Notes: generated from the sequence alone by a model not told the origin. DNA of 64,000 bases from Nitrosospira sp. Nsp14 (GCF_900113575.1 NZ_FOPV01000002.1:124001-188000); one strand, 5' to 3'; numbered from the stretch's first letter, positions 36,904 to 47,476 are shown. Made by a program: numbers and translations.

Positions 36904-39645
36904 ATGCTGAACAATCTGCTAAAGAAAGTCTTCGGAAGCCGCAACGATAGGCTGATCAAACAGTATTTCCAGTCTGTAGCGACTATCAACGCCCTGGAAA
37001 GCAAAATTGCGCCGCTTACGGATGCTGAGCTGCGCACAAAGACTGACGAGTTCAAACAACGCATCGACGCTGGGACAAGCCTCGACGCCATTTTGCCCGA
37101 AGCATTCGCGGTCGTGCGCGAGGCCAGCAAACGTGTTCTCAATATGCGCCATTTCGACGTGCAGTTGATCGGGGGCATGGTGCTGCATAACGGCAGGATT
37201 GCCGAAATGAGAACAGGCGAAGGCAAGACATTGATGGCGACCTTGCCGGTATATTTGAATGCTCTGGCTGGCAAGGGCGTTCACCTCGTGACAGTGAACG
37301 ATTACCTCGCCAAGCGGGATGCGGAATGGATGGGGCGCATTTACCAATTTCTCGGTATTAGCGTTGGGGTGGTTCTTTCGCAAATGGAACATGGCGAGAA
37401 ACAGGCTGCCTACGCCGCGGGAATCACTTACGGCACCAATAACGAGTTTGGATTCGATTACCTGCGCGACAACATGGTTAATCACCCTGCCGAGCGGGTG
37501 CAGCGCGTGCTCAATTACGCCATCGTTGATGAGGTCGATTCGATTTTGATTGACGAGGCGCGCACGCCATTGATCATCTCAGGCCAGGCGGAGGGCAATA
37601 CCGACGTCTATGTGCGTATGAACGCGCTCATTCCCAAACTTGTCCGTCAGGAAAACGAGAAAAGCTCCGGCGACTTCAGCGTGGATGAAAAGGCCCAGCA
37701 GGTGCTCTTGAGCGAGGCCGGGTTCGAACACGCGGAGAAATTGCTTGCCCAAAGTGGCCTGCTCTCACCTGGAACCAGTCTTTACGACCCCGCAAACATC
37801 AACCTCGTCCATCATCTTTACGCGGCGCTGCGCGCGCACGCCCTGTTCCTTCGCGATCAGCATTATGTAGTACAGAATGGCGAAGTGGTGATCGTGGACG
37901 AGTTTACGGGACGGCTAATGTCCGGAAGGCGCTGGTCCGAAGGCCTGCATCAGGCCGTGGAAGCCAAAGAAGGGGTTCCGATCCAGAAAGAAAATCAGAC
38001 ACTCGCCTCGATCACTTTTCAGAATTATTTTCGCATGTATCAAAAGTTGGCGGGTATGACAGGAACCGCGGACACGGAGGCTTACGAGTTCCAGCAGATT
38101 TATGGCCTCGAGACGGTAATTATTCCAACTCATCGTCCCATGGTACGGATCGACAGGATGGACCAGGTGTTCCGGACTATGGATGAGAAATACAACGCCA
38201 TTATCGAAGATATCAAGGACTGCCAACAGCGAGGGCAGCCGGTTCTGGTTGGCACCACCTCGATCGAGAACAATGAGCTGTTGTCGAGCCTGCTGACGCG
38301 TGACAACTTGCCGCACCAGCTGCTTAATGCCAAGCAGCATGCGAGAGAAGCGGAGATCGTCGCCCAAGCGGGACGTCCAAAGATGATTACGATTGCTACA
38401 AATATGGCTGGCCGCGGTACCGACATCGTGCTGGGGGGTAATCCGGAACCGGAACTCGAGCGGATTCGCTCTGATAGTGATTTGAGCGACGCGGCGAGAG
38501 ATGAACGTATCGCGGAGGTGCAGGGTGAGTGGCAGCAACTGCATGAAGAGGTACTGAAGCAGGGAGGGTTGCATATCATCGGCACGGAGCGGCACGAGTC
38601 CCGCCGGGTGGATAACCAGCTTCGGGGCCGCGCGGGTCGTCAGGGCGATGCCGGTTCAAGCCGTTTTTACCTCTCCCTGGAAGATCCGCTTTTGCGCATA
38701 TTCGCTTCCGATCGCGTCGCAGGCATTATGCAAAAGCTCAACATGCCGCAAGGGGAAGCGATTGAACATCCCTGGGTCACCCGCGCCATCGAAAACGCGC
38801 AGCGCAAAGTCGAAGCCCGCAATTTTGACATCCGCAAGCAGTTACTGGAATACGATGATGTCGCCAACGACCAGCGTAAGGTGATCTATCAGCAGCGTAA
38901 CGAGATTCTAGAGTCGCAGGACATTTCAGAGACGATCACGGCAATGCGCGTCGACATGCTGCGGAATCTCATGGCAACGCATGTGCCACCGCAGAGTGTT
39001 GAAGAAGAATGGGATGTCCCAGGACTGGAGAAGGCGTTAAGCGCCGAATATCAACTGCCGTTGCCCGTGCACGAGTGGCTCGAGCAAGATTCCGACCTGC
39101 ATGAGGAAAACCTGCACGAGCGAATTGTCGAGGCAGCGCACCAGCAATATTCTGGCAAGGTGGATCAGGTGGGGGTGGACATCATGCATCAGTACGAGCG
39201 AGCCGTCATGTTGCAAAGCCTGGATACGCACTGGCGCGAACACCTCGCCGCGCTGGATCATTTACGCCAAGGCATCCATTTGCGGGGATATGCGCAAAAA
39301 AACCCCAAGCAGGAATACAAGCGCGAAGCGTTTGAGCTCTTTACGGGCATGCTTGAGGAGATCAAGGCAGAGGTCACCAGGATACTCATGACGGTACAGA
39401 TACGGAGCGAGCAACAGGTGGAAGCAGCGGCTGAGATGCAGCAACCTCCGGTCAATGTGCAGTACCATCATGCCGCTTATGAAGAGGCACTGGGCGAAGA
39501 GTTGCCAGTAGAGGAAGGAGAAGCTCAAGAGCGTTCAGACAAGCTGCAACCCTTTGTGCGGCAGGGCGGCAAGATTGGCCGCAATGATCCCTGTCCATGC
39601 GGGTCAGGAAAAAAATATAAACAATGCCACGGCAAGCTGAGCTGA
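36904..39645 (+). CDS. secA: Preprotein translocase ATPase SecA
   Basis: 913 residues. The DEAD-type motor has Walker [10 protein letters not shown] (about 102-110), [35 protein letters not shown] and [21 protein letters not shown]. The end is the SEC-C zinc motif [15 protein letters not shown] that binds SecB and phospholipids. It drives export of unfolded proteins through SecYEG. No second secA is present here. There is a 31-bp gap after the terminator upstream. Confidence 0.97.
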   Translation: MLNNLLKKVFGSRNDRLIKQYFQSVATINALESKIAPLTDAELRTKTDEFKQRIDAGTSLDAILPEAFAVVREASKRVLNMRHFDVQLIGGMVLHNGRIAEMRTGEGKTLMATLPVYLNALAGKGVHLVTVNDYLAKRDAEWMGRIYQFLGISVGVVLSQMEHGEKQAAYAAGITYGTNNEFGFDYLRDNMVNHPAERVQRVLNYAIVDEVDSILIDEARTPLIISGQAEGNTDVYVRMNALIPKLVRQENEKSSGDFSVDEKAQQVLLSEAGFEHAEKLLAQSGLLSPGTSLYDPANINLVHHLYAALRAHALFLRDQHYVVQNGEVVIVDEFTGRLMSGRRWSEGLHQAVEAKEGVPIQKENQTLASITFQNYFRMYQKLAGMTGTADTEAYEFQQIYGLETVIIPTHRPMVRIDRMDQVFRTMDEKYNAIIEDIKDCQQRGQPVLVGTTSIENNELLSSLLTRDNLPHQLLNAKQHAREAEIVAQAGRPKMITIATNMAGRGTDIVLGGNPEPELERIRSDSDLSDAARDERIAEVQGEWQQLHEEVLKQGGLHIIGTERHESRRVDNQLRGRAGRQGDAGSSRFYLSLEDPLLRIFASDRVAGIMQKLNMPQGEAIEHPWVTRAIENAQRKVEARNFDIRKQLLEYDDVANDQRKVIYQQRNEILESQDISETITAMRVDMLRNLMATHVPPQSVEEEWDVPGLEKALSAEYQLPLPVHEWLEQDSDLHEENLHERIVEAAHQQYSGKVDQVGVDIMHQYERAVMLQSLDTHWREHLAALDHLRQGIHLRGYAQKNPKQEYKREAFELFTGMLEEIKAEVTRILMTVQIRSEQQVEAAAEMQQPPVNVQYHHAAYEEALGEELPVEEGEAQERSDKLQPFVRQGGKIGRNDPCPCGSGKKYKQCHGKLS

Positions 39646-39815
39646 GAAGCGTCAAGTGCTCCTCCATCGCGTCAAGTGCGCAACTCGACTGGCAAGCGTC
39701 GATGCACCATTATCCGATTACTCTTGTCGGATCTATTCCACGAGGGTTGAGGGGCCGGAGGGTGTAGGGTTAACGCTCATATCGTCGTTGCCTATGCGAT
39801 ATGCGAGAGACATCG

Positions 39816-39855
39816 GTTCATTATGCTTGCGGCGGCCGCCACAAGCATAATGAAC
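39816..39855. repeat. 40-bp near-perfect hairpin in the secA / P460 convergent gap
   Basis: A 14-bp perfect arm GTTCATTATGCTTG (39816-39829) is repeated inverted at 39842-39855, with one C-A mismatch and then the self-complementary core GGCGGCCGCC (39831-39840). On either strand the RNA would fold into an almost unbroken 19-pair stem. It lies between two convergent genes (secA stop at 39645, P460-like stop at 39866) so a bidirectional stop for RNA polymerase is plausible, though neither side has a T-tract. The rest of the gap shows nothing. Confidence 0.85.
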
Positions 39856-39865
39856 GTCGGCGGTG

Positions 39866-40417
39866 CTATCCGCGTTTCTGGAAATACTCGTCGTAACGGA
39901 AGATATAATCCTTGTCCTTCAGCGGCAAGTGGCACGCGCGGCATGTGGCGGTATCATCGGGCGCTTTGGTTTTTCCATCAGCCATATACATCGCGTAAAT
40001 CCAGTCGCCATTCCTGAGTTCCGGGGGAGTTACATTTTCACCCCATCCAGGACCTTTCCCCATCACCGCCACTTTCAACAACTCGCCTTTTACAAATTTG
40101 CCATCGGGGCCCTTCAACGGAGAACCATCTGCGGCTTCGCGCGCCTTGTAAATCTCCATAACGGAAATCGTCCCATTGGGGAAGGCATCGCCCATCTTTG
40201 TGCTGTGTCCGATCGGGTTAATATAGATTTCCCGGACCTGCTTGTTATCCGCGCGCTCGATATCTGACAGGAACTTCGGCCAATTCTTGTACTCCGCCGG
40301 GACGGGTAGTTCCCCATCCTTGTATTTTTGAACTTGCGGCGATGGCGGCACCTGCGCGCAGCCCGCCAGTACTGCTGTCAGCGCGGCAGCTGAAAGAATC
40401 CTGCTGAAACATTTCAT
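39866..40417 (-). CDS. Cytochrome P460-family haem lipoprotein
   Basis: 183 residues. A lipoprotein signal with lipobox LAGC (C20) is followed by a P460-like domain. The haem-binding motif C159-R-A-C162-H163 is near the C-terminus, as in cytochrome P460 and cytochrome c'-beta. The stretch HSTKMGDAFPNGT (71-83) lines up with the P460 segment that bears the haem cross-linking lysine; K74 is the candidate. In Nitrosomonas, P460 converts hydroxylamine (with NO) to nitrous oxide. A strong ribosome site (GGAAGGAG) precedes the ATG. The lipoprotein anchor differs from soluble P460 and suggests a membrane-bound periplasmic enzyme. A c'-beta-type NO-binding role is the main alternative. Confidence 0.85.
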   Translation of the reverse strand: MKCFSRILSAAALTAVLAGCAQVPPSPQVQKYKDGELPVPAEYKNWPKFLSDIERADNKQVREIYINPIGHSTKMGDAFPNGTISVMEIYKAREAADGSPLKGPDGKFVKGELLKVAVMGKGPGWGENVTPPELRNGDWIYAMYMADGKTKAPDDTATCRACHLPLKDKDYIFRYDEYFQKRG

Positions 40418-40644
40418 CTGGTTTTTCTCCTTCCTGATTATTGAAAGTGATACGAATACGATCTGTCTTGGTTTACTCGCTGGAAGCGTGCCTGTCCTGC
40501 AACATTCCCGGCGGGAACGTCTGATTCACGCGCCAGGTGCGGCGTACGTGTCATTTATAGATGGACGTCGCTCGTTCATGGGCAAACGTCAATTCTTCCA
40601 ACTCGTTCAGCGTTTTCCATCGGGCTCAGTGGCGAACGGTACCG

Positions 40645-42750
40645 TCAGGCGGGCATCATTCCATTATGACGCAGGAGAGCATCGATCATAGGTTCGCGTC
40701 CGCGAAAGGCGATAAACGACTCTAGCGCCGAGCGGCTTCCGCCCACCGCCAGGATCTCATTGCGGAATCGCGCGCCGGTATCCGCATTTATCACCTCTCC
40801 GGTGTGACTTTCCTCAAAAAGGCTGTAAGCGTCCGCAGATAATACTTCTGCCCATTTGTAGCTGTAATAGCCGGCAGCGTAACCGCCACCGAAAATATGC
40901 GAAAAACTGTTGGGAAAGCGATTGAATTCCGGCGGAGCGACCACCGCAACCTGTTCACGAATCTCATGCAGCAGTTGCTGCGCCGTTTTGACGCTGCCCG
41001 GGTCAAAGTCGTAGTGGAGGCGTATGTCGAACAATGCGAATTCAATCTGACGAAGCATTTGAAGGCCACTCTGAAAGTTCTTTGCCGACAGCATCTTGTC
41101 AAACAGCGCGCGCGGAAGGGGCGCGCCAGCATCCACATGCTTCGTCATATTGACCAGAACGTCCCATTCCCAGCAAAAATTTTCCATGAACTGGCTCGGC
41201 AGTTCCACCGCGTCCCATTCCACGCCATGAATGCCGGAGACACCCAGGTCTTCCACCTGGGTGAGCAGATGATGGAGACCATGACCAAATTCATGAAACA
41301 ACGTTATCACTTCATCGTGGGTAAACAAAGCAGGGCGAGCCTGGCCGTCAGCAACGACGGGCCCCGAAAAATTACAATTCAGGTATGCGACAGGCGCCTG
41401 GATCCCTTGCTCGCTTGGCTCCCCAGTTCCAACCCGTCGGCGACTGATCGCATCATCCATCCACCCGCCACCGCGTTTGCCGGCACGTGCATAAAGGTCA
41501 AGATAAAATCGGCCGATCAATTCCCCGCCGCCACCCGTTATATTAAAAAGTTTAATATCCGGATGCCATAGTTGAATACCCGCCTCATCCGCCGGGGCGA
41601 TAGCGATGCCGTAGAGGTTCTCCACCAGTTTGAACATTCCCGGCAGCACGCTGGTTTCGGGAAGATACTGCTTTACCTCTTGCTCGGAAAACGCGTAGCG
41701 CTCAGCACGCAATTTCTCGCTTGCGTAGGCCAGATCCCACGCTTCCAGCTTGTCCAGTTGCAGCTTATCGGTCGCAAATTGACGTAGTTCCGCCAGGTCG
41801 CGCTCCGCATATGGTCTCGCCTTGGTTGCCAGCTCACCGAGGAAATCGAGCACCTGTTGTGGCGTAGAGGCCATTTTTGTCGCTAGCGATACCTCTGCGT
41901 AGCAAGCAAACCCCAGCATCCTGGACTCTTCCTGGCGAAGCTCAAGTATTTTCCCAATCAGGGGTGCATTATCGAGATCAGCCGTACCGTCCTTGACTGG
42001 GCCCGGTGGCGCAATCTCGCTGGCGCGAGTGGCGTAGGCGCGATACATCTTTTCCCGCACGGCCCTGCTCTCCGCATACTGCATGATCGGCATGTATGAC
42101 GGGGCGTGCAAGGTGAATATCCAGCCGACTACACCTTCACGTTCCGCGAGTCCCTTTGCCATTGTCAGGGCATCGTTGGGTATGCCGTCAACATCGCCTG
42201 CGTTCTCGACATGTAATACAAAGTTATTGGTCGCATCCAGCAGGTTGTCATTGAACTTGGACGCGAGCGCAGATAACTCTTCCTGAACTTGGAGGAAGCG
42301 GGCCTTTTTCTCCTGTGGCAATTCCGCGCCGCCGAGGCGAAAATCACGTAACTCGTTCTCGATGATTTTTTTCCGGGTACTACTCAGACTTTCAAACTCC
42401 TTTCCGTCGCGGAGCTGCTTGAATTTTTCGAATAGCGCCTGGTCCTGGGCCAGCTCGGCATAATATTGCGTGACCAGCGGCAGATTGCCGTTATAGGCTT
42501 CACGCAGCTCCGGATTATTGACTACCGCATTCAGGTGCGACACCTGTCCCCAGGCGCGGGACAGGCGCTCGTTGGCATCGATCATCGGTTGCACGAAATT
42601 ATGCCAAGTAGGCAAAGCCCTATCCTCGCGTACCCTGTCGACGAGCGCATGGTTCTCGTTCAGCAACTGCGCTATCGCGGGCGTGATATGCTCGGTTCGA
42701 ATATCAGCAAAGCGCGGCAGTCCGGAAAAATCAAGCAGTGGATTCATCAT
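40645..42750 (-). CDS. prlC: M3-family oligopeptidase A
   Basis: 701 residues, the usual size of oligopeptidase A. The zinc site is FHEFGHGLHHLLT (HEFGH), followed by VEWDAVELPSQFMENF and YYSYKWAEVLSADAYSLFEE near the end. It degrades small peptides in the cytoplasm, including cleaved signal peptides. Starts with two ATGs (42750 and 42747). It stands alone, 68 bp downstream of pyrC' on the same strand. Confidence 0.95.
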   Translation of the reverse strand: MMNPLLDFSGLPRFADIRTEHITPAIAQLLNENHALVDRVREDRALPTWHNFVQPMIDANERLSRAWGQVSHLNAVVNNPELREAYNGNLPLVTQYYAELAQDQALFEKFKQLRDGKEFESLSSTRKKIIENELRDFRLGGAELPQEKKARFLQVQEELSALASKFNDNLLDATNNFVLHVENAGDVDGIPNDALTMAKGLAEREGVVGWIFTLHAPSYMPIMQYAESRAVREKMYRAYATRASEIAPPGPVKDGTADLDNAPLIGKILELRQEESRMLGFACYAEVSLATKMASTPQQVLDFLGELATKARPYAERDLAELRQFATDKLQLDKLEAWDLAYASEKLRAERYAFSEQEVKQYLPETSVLPGMFKLVENLYGIAIAPADEAGIQLWHPDIKLFNITGGGGELIGRFYLDLYARAGKRGGGWMDDAISRRRVGTGEPSEQGIQAPVAYLNCNFSGPVVADGQARPALFTHDEVITLFHEFGHGLHHLLTQVEDLGVSGIHGVEWDAVELPSQFMENFCWEWDVLVNMTKHVDAGAPLPRALFDKMLSAKNFQSGLQMLRQIEFALFDIRLHYDFDPGSVKTAQQLLHEIREQVAVVAPPEFNRFPNSFSHIFGGGYAAGYYSYKWAEVLSADAYSLFEESHTGEVINADTGARFRNEILAVGGSRSALESFIAFRGREPMIDALLRHNGMMPA

Positions 42751-42817
42751 ATTGTCGAGAAAACAGCCCAGATGTTCGTCCTATGCATGCAAGTGCGTGC
42801 TCTAAGGTCTTACGGTC

Positions 42818-44092
42818 TTACCCCTCATGCACAATGTTACCATCAACCACGGTATATTTTACCCTGCCTTTCAGTTCCATACCTAGAAACGGGGTATTCT
42901 TGCCCTGGCTTTTAAGTTCTGATGCCTCTACCGTCCAATATTGGTCGGGATCGAATATGCACAGGTCCGCGAGCGCACCTGCCGATAGATGGCCGGCATC
43001 CAAACCGAGTATACGCGCCGGTTCCACGGTAATTTTTGCCAGTGCGGCAGCAAGCGGGATCTTCATTTCCGTCGCCCACTTTAAAGTCAGGGGCAGCAAC
43101 AATTCCAGGCCGACCGCGCCAGCTTCGGCCTCAGCAAACGGCAGCAGCTTGGCATCCTCGTCCACGGGCGCGTGGTCGGAGCAGATCGCATCGATCGTGC
43201 CATCTCGCAGGCCGGCGCGAAGCGCCTCACGATCGCTTAACGCGCGCAGTGGGGGAACGAGATGGCAGTTGGAATCAAAGTAGCCGATATCCATTTCGGA
43301 TAGATGGATGTGATTGACGGCTACATCACAGGTAATGGGCAACCCTTCCCGTCGGGCTGCACGGATCATGGCGGTCCCTTCCGCGCTGGAGACGCGACAC
43401 AAGTGCACTCTGGCCCCGGTTGCGCGCGCCATCAAAATAATATTCGACAGCGCTACCGTTTCGGCGCATACCGAAATCGGTGGCAGACCCAGTCGTGTCG
43501 CTACTTCACCGTCATGCGCCACTCCGCCATCCGCCAGATGCACATCTTGTGGCCGCAACCATACACTGAAGCCGAAGGTCGAGGCGTATTGCATTGCCTG
43601 CATCAGGACGCGGGTGTTGGGAAGCGGCATATCCGATTGCCCGAATGCAATACACCCTGCGTCGCGTAGTTCCGCCATTTCTGTCAGCCATTCGCCCTTT
43701 AATCCTCGCGTAAGTGCCCCGAGAGGATAGACGCGAGCCTGGTGAAGGTTACGTGCGCGGTGTTTCAGCATCTCTACCAAACCTGGTTCGTCCAGCACGG
43801 GATCAGTATCGGGCAAACACACCAGACTGGTGATACCGCCGGCCACCCCCGCTGCCATTTCAGATTCCAGCGTGGCCTTGTATTCAAAGCCGGGCTCGCG
43901 CAGTCGAGCCGATAAATCTACCAGGCCCGGGGAGACAACCAGTCCGCTCGCCTCAACTTCGCGATCGGCATGGAAGCCGGCAGGGATGGGTCCCACAGCG
44001 ATAACTTTTCCAGCGTCGATGGAGACATCGGTCACCGCGTCCACGCCATTTTTGGGATCGACGATACGGCCATTCCTAATGACGAGTTTCAT
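42818..44092 (-). CDS. pyrC': Dihydroorotase-like protein PyrC' with lost metal site
   Basis: 424 residues from the ATG at 44092, preceded by AAGGCAGGT and 8 bp after pyrB. The amidohydrolase fold is clear (MKLVIRNGRIVDPKNG, GLVDLSARLREPG, SDHAPVDEDA, and a C-terminal DPDQYWTV). In active dihydroorotases the first motif is DLHVHLREPG; here the HxH is replaced by S61-A-R63, so two zinc ligands are absent. In Pseudomonas-type systems such inactive PyrC' subunits assemble with aspartate transcarbamoylase. Because pyrB lies next door, that structural role is the best inference. A true pyrC is expected elsewhere. A TTG at 44104 overlapping pyrB was not used. Confidence 0.88.
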   Translation of the reverse strand: MKLVIRNGRIVDPKNGVDAVTDVSIDAGKVIAVGPIPAGFHADREVEASGLVVSPGLVDLSARLREPGFEYKATLESEMAAGVAGGITSLVCLPDTDPVLDEPGLVEMLKHRARNLHQARVYPLGALTRGLKGEWLTEMAELRDAGCIAFGQSDMPLPNTRVLMQAMQYASTFGFSVWLRPQDVHLADGGVAHDGEVATRLGLPPISVCAETVALSNIILMARATGARVHLCRVSSAEGTAMIRAARREGLPITCDVAVNHIHLSEMDIGYFDSNCHLVPPLRALSDREALRAGLRDGTIDAICSDHAPVDEDAKLLPFAEAEAGAVGLELLLPLTLKWATEMKIPLAAALAKITVEPARILGLDAGHLSAGALADLCIFDPDQYWTVEASELKSQGKNTPFLGMELKGRVKYTVVDGNIVHEG

Positions 44093-44100
44093 ACCTGCCT

Positions 44101-45051
44101 TCAATTGCCCGCCAAGATCGACATGACTGCCATACGTACCGCTATGCCGAAGGTCACCTGTGGCAGAATGACCGATTGCCCACCATCAGCTACGGCGGAG
44201 TCGATTTCGACCCCCCGGTTCATGGGGCCCGGGTGCAGAACAATTGCATCTTGCCGTGCCAGCGAAAGCTTTTCCTGCGTCAGCCCATAATACTTGAAAT
44301 ATTCCTCCGTACTAGGCAGGCGGGCGCTGAACATGCGCTCGTTTTGCAGGCGCAGCATCATGAGCACATCCACGTCTTTCAGCCCCTTTGTCATATCGTG
44401 ATAAACATGTACGCCCAGACGTTCAACCTTGGTGGGGAGCAATGTCTTGGGCGCGATAACCCTCACTTCCGGAACCCCGAGCGTGGTAAGCGCATGTATT
44501 TGCGAACGCGCCACCCGCGAGTGAAGAATATCGCCCACTATGGCAACCCGCAAGCTGCGAAAATCGGGTTTATAACGACGAATGGTGAACACATCCAACA
44601 GGCCTTGAGTAGGGTGCGCGTGCCGTCCATCGCCGGCATTGATGACATGAATCTCGGGCCGCACATGCCGCGCGATCAGGTGCGCTGCGCCGCTTTGAGC
44701 GTGACGCACCACGAACATATCGGCATGCATGGCAGAAAGATTGTTCACTGTATCGAGCAGTGTCTCTCCCTTGGATTGAGACGAGGCCGCTATGTTGAGA
44801 TTGACTACGTCGGCCGAGAGCCGCTTTGCCGCGATTTCGAATGTTGTGCGGGTGCGGGTACTGGGTTCGAAGAATAGATTGAAAATTGATTTGCCGCGTA
44901 GCAACGGGACTTTTTTTACGTCGCGTTCGGTGACCCCAACAAAGGATTCTGCGGTATCGAGAATATTGAGCAGGATGGGAGCAGGCAACCCCTCGGTAGT
45001 AAGAAGATGCTGCAGTTGTCCGTTTCTGTTCAGTTGCGGGTTGTTACTCAT
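44101..45051 (-). CDS. pyrB: Aspartate carbamoyltransferase catalytic subunit PyrB
   Basis: 316 residues. Carbamoyl-phosphate site [15 protein letters not shown], then [41 protein letters not shown] and [13 protein letters not shown]. It makes N-carbamoyl-L-aspartate, the committed step of pyrimidine synthesis. The pyrR gene overlaps its start by 8 bp. No regulatory pyrI is seen, in keeping with the PyrB/PyrC' type of complex. Confidence 0.96.
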   Translation of the reverse strand: MSNNPQLNRNGQLQHLLTTEGLPAPILLNILDTAESFVGVTERDVKKVPLLRGKSIFNLFFEPSTRTRTTFEIAAKRLSADVVNLNIAASSQSKGETLLDTVNNLSAMHADMFVVRHAQSGAAHLIARHVRPEIHVINAGDGRHAHPTQGLLDVFTIRRYKPDFRSLRVAIVGDILHSRVARSQIHALTTLGVPEVRVIAPKTLLPTKVERLGVHVYHDMTKGLKDVDVLMMLRLQNERMFSARLPSTEEYFKYYGLTQEKLSLARQDAIVLHPGPMNRGVEIDSAVADGGQSVILPQVTFGIAVRMAVMSILAGN

Positions 45052-45553
45052 TGTCCCGAATCTTGCTGTAGAGGCTCAGGCCCAATGTTCCATCTGCGGA
45101 TTGTTCAAGAGCCAGCATTTTGTCTGACGGCACGTCGACCACAGCGCCAACATACTGAGCGGCAATGGGAAGCTCCCTGCCACCCCGATCTATCAGGGCT
45201 GCCAGCCGGACACTTGCCGGCCGGCCGTAATCGAATAATTCGTTAATTGCCGCGCGGATGGTGCGACCCGTATAGAGGACGTCGTCCACCAGAATGATAT
45301 GGCTGCCTTCCACCGTGAAGGGGATATCTGAAGGCCTGACCTGCGGATGCAGGCCGATCTGGGCAAAGTCGTCGCGATAGAATGACACATCCAGCGTGCC
45401 GGACGGAAGCGGGAGCTGCAAGTTTTGAAGCAACCGCTCAGCTAGCCATACCCCCCCGGTATGGATTCCTACCAGCGCGGTGCTCGGGGAAATATCACGC
45501 CGAATGCTCTCGGTTAATTGGATCAGTAGTTGTTCCGCGTCAGGTAGCTGCAT
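45044..45553 (-). CDS. pyrR: PyrR-type uracil phosphoribosyltransferase/regulator
   Basis: 169 residues. PRPP-binding motif [18 protein letters not shown] near 86-103 and the PyrR-like stretch [13 protein letters not shown]. In Bacillus PyrR is an attenuator of pyr operons and also a phosphoribosyltransferase; in Gram-negatives its regulatory role is less clear. It overlaps ruvX by 14 bp and pyrB by 8 bp, so all are co-translated. I saw no PyrR-binding anti-terminator hairpin in the overlaps. Confidence 0.92.
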   Translation of the reverse strand: MQLPDAEQLLIQLTESIRRDISPSTALVGIHTGGVWLAERLLQNLQLPLPSGTLDVSFYRDDFAQIGLHPQVRPSDIPFTVEGSHIILVDDVLYTGRTIRAAINELFDYGRPASVRLAALIDRGGRELPIAAQYVGAVVDVPSDKMLALEQSADGTLGLSLYSKIRDNE

Positions 45554-46031
45554 CTCGTCCGTCGAAATAGGTTTGCAATATCAGCTGGGCCGCCACCTGA
45601 TCCAACATGTGTTTCTGTTTGATTCCGTTTACACCGGCATCCCGCAACGCGGCGCTGGCGGTGACTGAAGTGTAGCGCTCATCGACCAGTAATGTTTCGA
45701 TCCCAAAGTGGCTTTCGAGCCGCCGGGCAAAGCGACGGCTTCTCCGGGTGAGTTCGTGTTCGGCGCCATCGGGATAGCTGGGCAGGCCAACCACAAGGAG
45801 GACCGGCTGCCATTCCTCAATGAGCTGAGCGATGCCTGCAAAACATGTGCTCCTGCTCTCATTGCTGATGGTGGAAAGCGGGTGCGCGAGGCCGAGCTCC
45901 AGATTCCCCACCGCTGTGCCGATGCGCTTTGAGCCAAAATCGAATGCCAAGATCGTCCCGGCACGGTGACATGCACGAGTCTTATTTTCCTTATCAGTAA
46001 CGGCCGCAAGTTGTTCAGCTTGATCCCGCAT
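45540..46031 (-). CDS. ruvX: Putative pre-16S rRNA nuclease YqgF / RuvX
   Basis: 163 residues of the YqgF/RuvX RNase H-like family: ILAFDFGSKRIGTAVGN (first catalytic Asp), VVGLPSYPDG, LVDERYTSVTASAALR and DQVAAQLILQTYFD (final Asp). It is thought to trim 16S rRNA 5' ends. The N-terminal ~25 residues precede the usual domain start and may include a later true start. It follows yqgE with 30 bp between, the typical conserved pair. Confidence 0.93.
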   Translation of the reverse strand: MRDQAEQLAAVTDKENKTRACHRAGTILAFDFGSKRIGTAVGNLELGLAHPLSTISNESRSTCFAGIAQLIEEWQPVLLVVGLPSYPDGAEHELTRRSRRFARRLESHFGIETLLVDERYTSVTASAALRDAGVNGIKQKHMLDQVAAQLILQTYFDGRDAAT

Positions 46032-46061
46032 AACTCAGGTATTATTCCATGCCCAAGCCGT

Positions 46062-46622
46062 TCACGAATGCCCGATTTCATCAGATAAGCTCGAGAAGTC
46101 TACGCCGAGCAAGCGCATCGCCGCTGCCAGCCTCTCCTCAGCCGGCAATTCGAAAATAATGCTGGGCGCTGCGGGTACGGTCAGCCAGGCATTCTGGGAT
46201 AATTCATGCTCGATCTGGCCCGGCGCCCATCCTGAATAGCCTAACGCGATCAATAATCCTTTCAGGCTTTCTCCATTTGCTATTGCCCGCATAATATCGA
46301 GCGAGGTAGTCAGCCCCACTTCTTCATTGACGACCATGGTCGACTGCCAGTTGCCCACCGGTTGATGCAGCACAAAGCCTCTATCCAGCTGGATCGGTCC
46401 ACCAAACATGACTGGTACCGCCTCTGCACCCTCACCGTCCGACGAGATGCCAAGCTGATCGAACAGATCTTTCAGAGTAAGATCAATGGGACGGTTAACA
46501 ACCACACCAAGTGCACCCTGCTCGCTGTGCTCGCAAATATAAGTTAGCGTCCTGGAAAAAAACGGGTCTGCCATCGCTGGCATGGCGATCAAAAAATGGT
46601 GGGTCAGATCGACGCTTTGCAT
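46062..46622 (-). CDS. yqgE: YqgE/AlgH family protein (DUF179)
   Basis: 186 residues beginning [40 protein letters not shown], the UPF0301 signature, with [15 protein letters not shown] and [16 protein letters not shown] later. Function is unknown; the gene is widely paired with yqgF, as here. It is first in the yqgE-ruvX-pyrR-pyrB-pyrC' run, so its promoter should lie in the gap upstream. Confidence 0.95.
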   Translation of the reverse strand: MQSVDLTHHFLIAMPAMADPFFSRTLTYICEHSEQGALGVVVNRPIDLTLKDLFDQLGISSDGEGAEAVPVMFGGPIQLDRGFVLHQPVGNWQSTMVVNEEVGLTTSLDIMRAIANGESLKGLLIALGYSGWAPGQIEHELSQNAWLTVPAAPSIIFELPAEERLAAAMRLLGVDFSSLSDEIGHS

Positions 46623-47011
46623 GAATGGGCAAATTGGCTATAACGGCAGGATAGTGAGTAGAGCATCTAACTCGAAAAATGTCGCGTTCGTGTTTCGTTT
46701 CTGGCAACGCTTGGGATTTATCCAGACCAGCGCCGGTCACCAACAATGTCTGGGCTTGCTTTCCCCGCGCGCCTTGCGTTTCTGCGCGTTTACGGGTGTT
46801 TCCTTCTTACGCTAGCCTCTTCCTCCACCGCTGCTATCATTGTAGAACGAATCGGCGCGGAAGTAGGGGCTTTTACAAGCCATCCCCGTTGGAGCTGGAG
46901 GCAGTCCTATCTGTACCGAAGAGCGTTTATCGCCATGCATCACGCTGCTGTTTACACTGGTAGGGGCGATATACTTTATGGCAGAGGTGCCATGGTTGAA
47001 ACCTTCATCTC
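46623..47011. other. Gap upstream of yqgE and the unknown membrane protein
   Basis: No convincing coding sequence: the open frames here are short and show no family motif or ribosome site. It should contain the promoters of yqgE (leftward) and the membrane protein (rightward). I cannot point to a clear one. Confidence 0.5.
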
Positions 47012-47476
47012 ATGTCTTTGAGCTGGATCCGCGCGGCCGTCGCCGGGATTGTAGCCGGTGTTGTGGCCACGGTCGCGCAAATCATACTGTGGTGGGCGTT
47101 CACGGATGACCTGCCATGGATACTGTACCGCGATGCGCGTTTAACTGCGGCCATCGTTATGGGGCCAGCAGTTCTACCGCCTCCCTCCACGTTCGATCTG
47201 ACGGTGATGATCGTCGCGATGGGTATTCACACCGGACTTTCCGTTGCATACAGCCTGATCCTGGTGTTCGCAATTCGCCGTCGGCCCATACGGGGGGCGT
47301 TGCTGGCCGGGCTTGTGTTCGGGCTGATTTTATATGTAGTGAATATGTATGGCATGACGGGCATGTTTCCATGGTTTTCAGAAGTCCGGGAGTGGATCAC
47401 AGTCGCGGCGCATGTCGTGTTCGGAATATCCGTAGCGGCCGTCTACAAAATACTGCCGGGAAATCAGTCGGCATAA
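47012..47476 (+). CDS. Unknown four-helix membrane protein
   Basis: 154 residues with four predicted membrane segments (about 6-28, 60-87, 94-114 and 126-147) and short loops; no catalytic motif is visible. The layout resembles small uncharacterised inner-membrane proteins of the YagU/DUF1440 kind, but I cannot make a family call. No good ribosome site precedes the ATG, so the start could differ. Its 3' end overlaps the convergent gene by 13 bp. Confidence 0.6.
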   Translation: MSLSWIRAAVAGIVAGVVATVAQIILWWAFTDDLPWILYRDARLTAAIVMGPAVLPPPSTFDLTVMIVAMGIHTGLSVAYSLILVFAIRRRPIRGALLAGLVFGLILYVVNMYGMTGMFPWFSEVREWITVAAHVVFGISVAAVYKILPGNQSA

